Assembly (NCBI GenBank): GCA_036337945.1
Contig: JAYZDF010000054.1
Span: 1-8,786, forward strand
Length of the DNA stretch: 8,786 bases
Direction: 5' to 3'
Origin: JAYZDF01 sp036337945
GTDB taxonomy: Bacteria > Myxococcota > Kuafuiibacteriia > Kuafuiibacteriales > Kuafuiibacteriaceae
The notes beneath the pieces are model-generated. The model searched no databases and was not told the origin of the DNA. It saw only the letters and a list, made by a program, of their open reading frames with translations. Below, one piece after another: positions 1 to 5,139 of the stretch (position 1 is the stretch's first letter; the number at the start of each line of letters is the position of its first letter). The position numbers and the translations under genes are program-made.

Positions 1-1
1 A

Positions 2-550
2 GCTGATGAGTCTGGTGTCCTTAAGATTCACACCAAAGAGTACGGCGCCGACATGAAATTTAGTGTCTTTTCCAGTCTGGCAGCCGCTGCGGGAACAACT
101 CAAATTGGAAATACACCCACAGAGGTTTTGGGTGTCGATATCGAGGGCTCGGTAGGCGGTCAAACCGCAACAGGATTAGGTGCGACCTTGAGCATCGCGA
201 GCGGCGACTTATCCGGGCTACTCGTAAAGTACACGGGCACTGCAACTGGAAATGTAGGTGCATTATCAATTGTCCAGGGTGCTGCCTCTAATTTTGCAGC
301 GATTGCAGGAAACCTCATGGATGAGGAAAATGGAGCAATTTCAGCCCGTGACGATGCTCTTGAAAGCCAAATTGAGGCGCTTCAGCGCCGAATTGACGAG
401 CGAAAACGAATGCTCGATTTGGCGAAGGCCCGCGCGAGGAAAAAATATGTAGCTTTAGACGCATCCTTAGGTCGGCTCAAGACTCAGGGCGAAGCCATGG
501 CGAGCCAACTTGCGACCATGGTTGCGCAGACGAAGTCCAATAGCGAATAA
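2..550 (+). CDS. fliD: Flagellar filament cap protein FliD (hook-associated protein 2), C-terminal part, 5' truncated by window start
   Basis: The open frame enters from the left edge (frame starting at base 2) and ends at TAA 548-550, giving 182 visible residues. An internal ATG at base 53 is not the true start, because the frame stays open to the edge. FliD caps the growing flagellar filament outside the cell and helps exported flagellin fold into place. The visible part begins with a Gly/Thr/Ala-rich beta region containing the D-x-x-G-x-x-G-G-x-x-x-x-G-x-G-x-x-L pattern and a 'SGLLVKYTGTATGNVG' stretch typical of FliD domains before the C-terminal D0 helix. It finishes with a long amphipathic helix (from about 'ISARDDALESQIEALQRRID' to the end) that matches the family's coiled C terminus. 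The next gene is fliS, the common flagellar order fliD-fliS, which supports the call. The N-terminal two thirds of a usual FliD lie outside the window. Confidence 0.88.
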   Translation, partial: ADESGVLKIHTKEYGADMKFSVFSSLAAAAGTTQIGNTPTEVLGVDIEGSVGGQTATGLGATLSIASGDLSGLLVKYTGTATGNVGALSIVQGAASNFAAIAGNLMDEENGAISARDDALESQIEALQRRIDERKRMLDLAKARARKKYVALDASLGRLKTQGEAMASQLATMVAQTKSNSE

Positions 551-551
551 A

Positions 552-564
552 GCAGCTTCGCTGC
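552..564. repeat. Small inverted repeat just after fliD stop
   Basis: GCAGC-TTC-GCTGC is a perfect 5-base stem with a 3-base loop, starting 2 bases after the fliD stop. No run of T follows, so it is not a convincing Rho-independent terminator. It may be a weak RNA hairpin or chance. Confidence 0.25.
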
Positions 565-614
565 GTGACAACGTTTGCGTGAGACGGATATTCGCCGAGA
601 AAAGAAGGTTTTAG

Positions 615-626
615 GGTAATTACCCA
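615..626. promoter_or_regulatory. Perfect 12-base palindrome GGGTAATTACCC in the fliD-fliS gap
   Basis: The palindrome is exact and sits mid-gap, 65 bases after the fliD stop and 72 bases before the fliS start. It is flanked by TTT-A on the left and A-AAA on the right, which nearly extends the symmetry. It could be a dimeric regulator's operator. I do not recognise the site, and no sigma-28-like promoter (TAAA-N15-GCCGATAA) is visible around it. A function is inferred from symmetry only. Confidence 0.3.
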
Positions 627-672
627 AAAAACACGGATATCTTTGTTTTTTATGGGCTGTTTGCGCAAGATC

Positions 673-688
673 TCGCCCGAATGGGCGA
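673..688 (+). promoter_or_regulatory. Hairpin in the fliS translation-initiation region
   Basis: TCGCCC-GAAT-GGGCGA is a perfect 6-base GC-rich stem with a 4-base loop, ending 10 bases before the fliS GTG start. It covers the place where a Shine-Dalgarno sequence would be expected, and no clear AGGAGG-like sequence is seen nearby. Together with the GTG start this suggests weak or structure-controlled translation of fliS. The structure is seen; the control role is inferred. Confidence 0.35.
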
Positions 689-698
689 ATAGTCTAAT

Positions 699-1295
699 GT
701 GAGCTACCAGTTATCGCACTACAAACGTAGGCAAGTCGAGGCATCTAGTCCTTCGGAAATCTTAGTTCTGCTGTTCAACACAGCGGTTGTTCGGGCTCGA
801 ACCGCCATTAAGAACTGCGATCCATCGCAAGATGCAGTCCGCGCCGAAGCCGTGCGAAAACTGTTGGATATCGTCATTGAACTCAGAAGTACCCTCGACC
901 GCTCACTCGGAGGAGAACTCGCCGAAAACCTAGATCAACTTTATGATTTTGTGATCACAACTGTGGTCGAAGCCAACGCGGAGCGCGATGCTGAGAAGTT
1001 CCAACAGGCTCTGAATGTTTTGGACGTTCTGAGAGATGGGTTTAGTCAGGCGGCGAAGCAAGTTGCGGCGAACCCAGAAGAATTCGAACAGGCTCGACAA
1101 GAAGTCGAGACGCAACGGCAGGCCCGTCAGCAAGAGTTGAAAGCTGAACTCAAGGCCAGCGAAGTTAAGGTGAAGACTTTGCCTGAGGCGAAAGAGCCTT
1201 CGCAGCCTGAGGCAACGGTTGAAGCTTTACCAAAGGCACCGCCTCCCGCGAAACGGCCTCCCTCTGTGGCTGTCAAACGCTACTCCGCGTTTTAG
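699..1295 (+). CDS. fliS: Flagellar export chaperone FliS with extended C-terminal tail
   Basis: FliS binds newly made flagellin in the cytoplasm, keeps it unpolymerised and hands it to the flagellar type III export gate. The N-terminal ~122 residues carry the family pattern: an early Tyr, then 'ASSPSEILVLLFNTAVVRAR' (residues 15-34), followed by helices ending near 'VLRDGFSQAA'. FliS proteins are usually about 125-145 residues; this one has 198. The extra tail (about 123-198) starts as a charged, coiled-coil-like Glu/Gln/Arg/Lys segment and then becomes Lys/Glu/Pro/Ala-rich with a proline-rich stretch near 177-188. The start is GTG at 699; an ATG two bases earlier is in another frame and runs straight into TGA. 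There is no strong ribosome binding site. It follows fliD by 148 bases on the same strand, and its stop overlaps the end of a convergent gene. The chaperone call is firm; the tail's role is unknown. Confidence 0.88.
   Translation: MSYQLSHYKRRQVEASSPSEILVLLFNTAVVRARTAIKNCDPSQDAVRAEAVRKLLDIVIELRSTLDRSLGGELAENLDQLYDFVITTVVEANAERDAEKFQQALNVLDVLRDGFSQAAKQVAANPEEFEQARQEVETQRQARQQELKAELKASEVKVKTLPEAKEPSQPEATVEALPKAPPPAKRPPSVAVKRYSAF
949..960. repeat. Perfect 12-base palindrome TTGTGATCACAA inside fliS
   Basis: An exact palindrome within the fliS coding region, sharing the GTGATCA core with the larger palindrome at 3570-3585. Lying inside a conserved coding helix, it is probably incidental. Confidence 0.2.
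1275..1292. repeat. Inverted repeat at the convergent gene ends
   Basis: AAACGC-TACTCC-GCGTTT is a perfect 6-base inverted repeat with a 6-base loop, covering the last codons of fliS and touching the stop codon of the opposite gene. On the minus strand it lies just after the small membrane protein gene and could act as a weak 3'-end hairpin for that transcript, though only a short T run follows. It may also just be chance. Confidence 0.3.
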
Positions 1296-1531
1296 ATTTC
1301 TTCACTCTTCGAAGAAGTTTTTTCTTTTTCTTCAGTTTCAACAGATGTTTGCGAAGATTCACTCTGGAGTGAATCTTTAGGTGTGTATCGAATATACCTC
1401 TTCCGTCGCGAATGCTTTTTAATAAACCTAGGAAGTCCGTCTTTGCGTGATTTTTGTTTCGCGAAAAAGAGTACACCCATCATCACGAAAATGAGGATGC
1501 ACTGAACGAAGAGCCAATCGTTGTCTGTCAC
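1292..1531 (-). CDS. Small single-pass membrane protein with basic linker and acidic Ser/Glu tail, unknown function
   Basis: This is a 79-residue protein I do not recognise. Residues about 6-24 ('WLFVQCILIFVMMGVLFFA') form one hydrophobic membrane segment. It is followed by a strongly basic stretch (about 25-46, many Lys/Arg) and then a hydrophilic Ser/Thr/Glu/Lys-rich tail to the end. The positive charges after the segment predict an outside N terminus and a cytoplasmic C terminus. The start is GTG at 1531-1529. There is no in-frame ATG between it and the stop of the upstream gene and no clear Shine-Dalgarno, so translation may rely on ribosomes arriving from the acyl-CoA dehydrogenase gene, which ends 27 bases upstream in the same frame. 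Its TAA overlaps the fliS stop by 3 bases. The organised hydrophobic-basic-acidic layout and the snug fit between two real genes favour a genuine gene, but there is no family support. Confidence 0.6.
   Translation of the reverse strand: MTDNDWLFVQCILIFVMMGVLFFAKQKSRKDGLPRFIKKHSRRKRYIRYTPKDSLQSESSQTSVETEEKEKTSSKSEEI
1294..1333 (+). terminator. Possible Rho-independent terminator of fliS, embedded in the opposite gene
   Basis: Bases 1294-1303 can pair with 1311-1320 (ten pairs, two of them G-U) around the 7-base loop ACTCTTC. The hairpin is followed at once by a T-rich run (TTTTCTTTTTC). The arrangement fits a terminator for the rightward flagellar transcript. The stem is AT-rich, and the T run is also explained by Lys/Glu codons of the minus-strand gene, so confidence is limited. 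Confidence 0.35.
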
Positions 1532-1558
1532 GATGGCGAAAGAAGAAGGGGAGTGGAC

Positions 1559-3370
1559 TTAGTAAGTCAACGGGTAACCGTCCGCTTCAATGACGGCTTC
1601 GGCGATTTTACGGCGTAGCGGCATAAGCGGTAGGGTTTCGTGCAGCTCAAGGCGGTTGAGCTCCATGATGCGTGCGTATTGGTCTTTGTCTGGGAAAAGT
1701 TCAATGACAATTCGTCGAGCTCGACTAATGGCACGTTCGTAGATCTCATGAGCAGCGACTTGCGCCATCGCGGCATGAAGTTTTGCGTCTTTTTCCGAAG
1801 CGTCTGTTTGCGCCTGAATTGCTCGCCGAATCACTGAGTCAATCGCGTAGGTGTCGATGCACATATCTGCGAGCATGATCAGCGTCTCTTGTTCTCTCTC
1901 GAGTTCTGTCATCAGCTTCATCGCCGCCGTCGCCATCGTTGCAACTGTCGTTTTTCGAACCAGTTCGGCTAATCGGACCTCTTGAGCAAGTGGTCCATCT
2001 CCGAGAGTTGGAATGGGCGATTGTGCTTTGGTCAAACTCTCCTGAACTTCTTGAGCAACAGGCAATACGTTGAGTTCACCCTTCATAGCGCGCTTCAAGA
2101 TCGTGCCCGGAATGAGCATTCGGTTGATCTCGTTAGTCCCCTCGAAGATTCGATTGATACGACTATCTCTATAGGCGCATTCTACCGCGTACTCTTCGCT
2201 ATAACCGTAGCCACCGTGAATTTGCACCGCTTCGTCGGTTACAAAATCGAGCATCTCGGAACCGGCAACTTTCATAATAGAAGACTCGATATTGTAATCT
2301 TCGAGGACCTTCACCAAATGAGCTGCTCGACCTGGGTCATCTTTTGGAACGCTCGCCATAGCCTCGTCGACTAAGCCCGTTGTCCGATAGCTCATTGATT
2401 CTGAGGTGTAGATTCGTACCGCCATCCGAGCGAGCTTCTGCTGAATCGCGCGGAAACCAGCGAGTTCTGTTCCAAACTGCTTTCTTTCTTTTGCGTACTG
2501 CGTGGCGATATCGAGCGTCTTTTTTGCGCCGCCCATAACCGCAACACCCAACCGCAGACGCCCGATGTTCAAGATGTTGAACGCGATCTTATGTCCGCGC
2601 CCTTCCTCTCCAAGCATGTATTCGACGGGTACGCGCATGTCGTCAAACGCGAGGGCGCAGGTTGAAGAGCCGCGAATTCCCATTTTGTGCTCTTCGGCAC
2701 CGATGCTGAGACCAGGTGTGTTCGCAGGAACCAAAAAGCCCGTGAATTTCTTACCGTCGATTTTAGCGAAAATGGTGAAGACATCAGCGATGCCTGCGTT
2801 GGTGATCCACATCTTCGAACCATTGATGATGTACTCTTTTCCGTCCTCACTAAGAACGGCGGTTGTTTTCGCGCCTAGCGCATCAGAACCGGAGCCGGTC
2901 TCGGTCAGCGCATATGCACCAATGACCTCTGCTGTAGCGAACTTCGGCAGCCACTCTTGTTTGAGCTCTTCGTTTCCGTAAAAGACCAGCGGCAACATAC
3001 CGATTCCGTTGTGCGCGCCGACCGCAACACTGAAGCTACCCTGCTGGGCAGAGGCCTCGGAGACCAAACAAGAAGTGGTCTTATCGAGTTCCAGTCCACC
3101 GAAACGTTCGGGAATATCAATCATGTGAAGACCGACTTCTCCAGCTTGCACCAAGAGCTTCTGCATGACGCCTTCGGTCTTGGCTTCGATTTCCTTGTGC
3201 TGCGGGATGACCGTATTGTTCATGAAATCGATGACGGCCTTATAAAAAGCCCGTTGATCATCGGTAAATCTCTCTGCGGTGAAAATGGGGGTGCTTGCGG
3301 CCTCATCAAGAAGGAAGCCACCGCCCGGCGTGAGTGTGTTTTCTACTGGGGGAACTAACTTTGCTACCAT
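1559..3370 (-). CDS. Acyl-CoA dehydrogenase, very-long-chain (VLCAD/ACAD9-like) type with C-terminal extension
   Basis: This FAD enzyme catalyses the first step of fatty-acid beta-oxidation, acyl-CoA to trans-2-enoyl-CoA, and passes electrons to electron-transfer flavoprotein. The 603-residue protein has a core of about 430 residues: the N-terminal helical domain (about 30-150), the beta domain with the FAD/substrate signature 'YALTETGSGSDA' (153-164) and 'GSKMWITNAG' (184-193), and the C-terminal helical domain with 'KERKQFG' (294-300), 'QIHGGYGYSEEY' (383-394) and 'RIFEGTNEI' (407-415). Glu410 in the last motif is the position of the catalytic base in VLCAD-type enzymes. The further ~170 residues match the extra C-terminal domain of VLCAD/ACAD9-like and Bacillus FadE-like proteins, which points to long-chain substrates. 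The ATG at 3370-3368 has only a weak purine stretch (AAAGA) upstream. It is divergent from the PilZ gene and probably cotranscribed with the small membrane protein downstream. Exact chain-length preference cannot be read from sequence. Confidence 0.93.
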   Translation of the reverse strand: MVAKLVPPVENTLTPGGGFLLDEAASTPIFTAERFTDDQRAFYKAVIDFMNNTVIPQHKEIEAKTEGVMQKLLVQAGEVGLHMIDIPERFGGLELDKTTSCLVSEASAQQGSFSVAVGAHNGIGMLPLVFYGNEELKQEWLPKFATAEVIGAYALTETGSGSDALGAKTTAVLSEDGKEYIINGSKMWITNAGIADVFTIFAKIDGKKFTGFLVPANTPGLSIGAEEHKMGIRGSSTCALAFDDMRVPVEYMLGEEGRGHKIAFNILNIGRLRLGVAVMGGAKKTLDIATQYAKERKQFGTELAGFRAIQQKLARMAVRIYTSESMSYRTTGLVDEAMASVPKDDPGRAAHLVKVLEDYNIESSIMKVAGSEMLDFVTDEAVQIHGGYGYSEEYAVECAYRDSRINRIFEGTNEINRMLIPGTILKRAMKGELNVLPVAQEVQESLTKAQSPIPTLGDGPLAQEVRLAELVRKTTVATMATAAMKLMTELEREQETLIMLADMCIDTYAIDSVIRRAIQAQTDASEKDAKLHAAMAQVAAHEIYERAISRARRIVIELFPDKDQYARIMELNRLELHETLPLMPLRRKIAEAVIEADGYPLTY

Positions 3371-3416
3371 GTGACATCTTTGAAACTTATGCTGCGTCGA
3401 GTCAAACTGATTCCAG

Positions 3417-3426
3417 AGTCAATTTT
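3417..3426. repeat. Direct repeat AGTCAATTTT, copy 1
   Basis: An exact 10-base direct repeat with 3491-3500, spaced 74 bases start to start (about seven helical turns). Copy 1 sits next to the candidate -10 box of the dehydrogenase. In such AT-rich DNA the match could be chance. Confidence 0.3.
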
Positions 3427-3490
3427 ACTATAAGTGACTATTTCTGCTCAGAAAATCATGTCATCAGAGGTAGGCAACCTAAGTAAATGT

Positions 3491-3500
3491 AGTCAATTTT
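3491..3500. repeat. Direct repeat AGTCAATTTT, copy 2
   Basis: The second exact copy of the 10-base repeat at 3417-3426, immediately before the TTTTTG/CAAAAA inverted repeat. Confidence 0.3.
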
Positions 3501-3504
3501 GAAT

Positions 3505-3518
3505 TTTTTGGTCAAAAA
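3505..3518. promoter_or_regulatory. Inverted repeat TTTTTG-GT-CAAAAA
   Basis: Six-base perfect arms around a two-base centre, in the middle of the divergent region. It could be an operator for a dimeric regulator or simply A/T-tract DNA. The regulator is not recognised. Confidence 0.3.
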
Positions 3519-3569
3519 CTGGACGGTCTTTCCATTTGAGTGTTTTCTTGTCCTACATCAACTTACTCA

Positions 3570-3585
3570 TGATCACATGTGATCA
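3570..3585. promoter_or_regulatory. Perfect 16-base palindrome TGATCACATGTGATCA, candidate operator
   Basis: The palindrome is exact over 16 bases and ends 33 bases before the ATG of the PilZ-AMIN gene, where a repressor or activator of that gene would bind. It consists of two TGATCA units around CATG, so it also carries two GATC sites ten bases apart, one helical turn. It resembles but does not match the CRP (TGTGA-N6-TCACA) or FNR (TTGAT-N4-ATCAA) consensus. Symmetry, length and position make a regulatory role likely; the protein that binds it is unknown. Confidence 0.55.
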
Positions 3586-3618
3586 AAAGTAGTCTGTTGA
3601 AAAGATTGAGGACAGAGA

Positions 3619-5076
3619 ATGACCGTAGATACAGACACCATCAACTTCGATACTAGCCTTAGCCCGGAAATGTTCACGGACTCCGAAGACCGGAGGAAAT
3701 CGCCGCGGATCCCCTTCGAGCACACCGTGAGAGTCGGGCCTGCGTATGGCGCGCCTTACGCCACGGTCAAGGCTGAGAACCTGTCATCCAAAGGTATCTT
3801 TGTTCGTTCTGACAAAAGGGCTGAACCTGGCGCCAAATTTTCTCTTGAATTGAGTCTGCCCAACTATGGCAGGCTGTACATTCCTGAAGCAGAGGTTCTC
3901 TATAATCGTTCGACCGGCCGAGGCACAGCCGTTGGTTTTGGCGCGACATTTACCGGCCTTACCGATGAAGTCGATGAAATCATCCGCTCTTCTGCGACTT
4001 TTGCCTCAGAAATCACCGAACCTCGCGGAAAGGACGTTTCGGCTTCAATGATTTGCGATACCCAGTCTCTGTTTCCTGATTTTTCAACAAAGCCGAATCG
4101 AAGTCTTGAATACAGTGTCATCAATGGCAAACGGCAGGTTCGCGAAGCCTATGAAGTACCAGCGCTTACCGCGTCCGAGTTATCCGTGAGCCTCCCGCCT
4201 GAGCCTGAATTGGATGCCTATGTAAGTGAGGTGCGCGACCAACGCCGAGAAAGTACAGACGTCGTTCGAATCCGAAAAACGCCTCTTCGCAAGAAAAACC
4301 GCGGATACGCCCCGAAGCGTCCTGACGTACGCCAAATCGCGGACCGATGGGGATTCGACCTAGAGGGGCTTTTAGCCGCTGGACCAAGCAAAAATAAGGC
4401 TCTGGTCAGTGGTCTTGTTATCGGTGGCTTGGTTGCTTTTGTTTTTGCTCTTTCAATTAGCCTGAACAGTTCAAAACCTAAGCGAGAACTGTCGGCCGTC
4501 GAACTCGCAAAACAAGCACAAATACCTCAGGACACCCATCAAAACCTCATGGCGAAAGAAGCAGCCGTGATTGGCATAACTAAGAAGGTAAGCAAAAAGG
4601 CGCCCAAGAAAGAAGAGTCGGCGAAGCAGGTGAGCAAAAAGCCATTGGTGCGGTCTGCAGTTGCGCTTCCTCCGGTCAACGCCCCTAAACCAGCGCCAGT
4701 TGAGATGCGGAAACTGAAGCAAACAACTCTGACAACACCAAAAGCAGTCCCCGCGAAGCCGCTGAAACAGATCACGAAACAACTCGCATCAGCGCTGCCA
4801 AAAGCCGCGTCAAATCAAGTTGAACTCGCATTTGGGCTTACAAAGGATGCGACAGTTTTGCGTTCCTACCGATTGTCTAAACCGGAGCGTTTTGTGATCG
4901 ATGTAGCGGGCCAAGACGGACCGATCAAACTTCCGAAATCGAAGGGTTTTGTAACCAATATCCGAGTGGGTGAACATACAGGGTACACTCGAATTGTTGT
5001 TGATAGCGAAAAGAAAATCAGTTCGAATGAAATTCGTAAGCAGGGCAAGGGGATAACACTCAACCTGAAGGGTTGA
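3619..5076 (+). CDS. PilZ (c-di-GMP-binding) - transmembrane - AMIN domain protein
   Basis: A 485-residue protein with three parts. Residues about 24-124 form a PilZ domain with both ligand motifs intact: RxxxR (R26-KSP-R30, preceded by R25) and N/DxSxxG (N54-L-S56-S-K-G59), ending in 'VGFGATFTGL' and a helix as in the family. Residues about 125-260 are a hydrophilic linker, strongly basic at 206-238. Residues 261-282 are a single hydrophobic membrane segment, predicting PilZ in the cytoplasm and the rest in the periplasm. Then comes a Lys/Ala/Pro/Gln-rich spacer (about 285-398), and finally an AMIN-like domain (about 400-484) with 'ERFVIDVAG' (423-431), 'VTNIRVGEH' (445-453) and 'TRIVVDSEKK' (457-466). 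AMIN domains are known in AmiC amidase, PilQ secretin and related envelope proteins, where they bind peptidoglycan or localise the protein. The ATG at 3619 has GAGGA six bases upstream. It lies 63 bases ahead of sugar-nucleotide genes. PilZ is firm; AMIN is probable from pattern. Confidence 0.8.
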   Translation: MTVDTDTINFDTSLSPEMFTDSEDRRKSPRIPFEHTVRVGPAYGAPYATVKAENLSSKGIFVRSDKRAEPGAKFSLELSLPNYGRLYIPEAEVLYNRSTGRGTAVGFGATFTGLTDEVDEIIRSSATFASEITEPRGKDVSASMICDTQSLFPDFSTKPNRSLEYSVINGKRQVREAYEVPALTASELSVSLPPEPELDAYVSEVRDQRRESTDVVRIRKTPLRKKNRGYAPKRPDVRQIADRWGFDLEGLLAAGPSKNKALVSGLVIGGLVAFVFALSISLNSSKPKRELSAVELAKQAQIPQDTHQNLMAKEAAVIGITKKVSKKAPKKEESAKQVSKKPLVRSAVALPPVNAPKPAPVEMRKLKQTTLTTPKAVPAKPLKQITKQLASALPKAASNQVELAFGLTKDATVLRSYRLSKPERFVIDVAGQDGPIKLPKSKGFVTNIRVGEHTGYTRIVVDSEKKISSNEIRKQGKGITLNLKG

Positions 5077-5139
5077 AAAAGACGGGCTGAGACCCACGAG
5101 ACGAGCCAAAATCATTCTTCTGAGTTATAGGAACCTCTA

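Larger units (their letters stand above)
3371..3618. promoter_or_regulatory. Divergent control region between acyl-CoA dehydrogenase and PilZ-AMIN genes
   Basis: These 248 AT-rich bases must hold the promoters of both outward genes. On the minus strand, TATAGT (3432-3427) is a plausible -10 box, 57 bases from the dehydrogenase start, but its -35 partner (TTTTCT) is poor. No convincing sigma-70 or sigma-54 promoter was found on the plus strand. The rightward gene has a good ribosome binding site, GAGGA at 3608-3612, six bases before its ATG. Symmetric elements within the region are listed separately. No small open frame of note was seen. Confidence 0.6.

Noticed and set aside
584..641. ACGGATAT direct repeat (584-591 and 634-641) considered as sigma-28 -10 boxes
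   Set aside because: No TAAA -35 element at the right spacing is present for either copy, so a flagellar sigma-28 promoter cannot be supported.
1982..2981. Long plus-strand open frames (130 and 159 codons) inside the acyl-CoA dehydrogenase
   Set aside because: They lie antisense to a gene with clear catalytic motifs along its whole length, show no ribosome binding site and no recognisable domain. They are shadow frames from codon bias.
4471..4782. Cys/Phe/Leu-rich minus-strand frames opposite the PilZ-AMIN spacer
   Set aside because: The apparent composition is the complement of the Lys/Pro/Ala-rich spacer codons; there is no independent support.
5077..5139. Possible terminator between the PilZ-AMIN and epimerase genes
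   Set aside because: Only short imperfect arms (for example GGG/CCC or GGCT/AGCC) with no T run; read-through is more likely.
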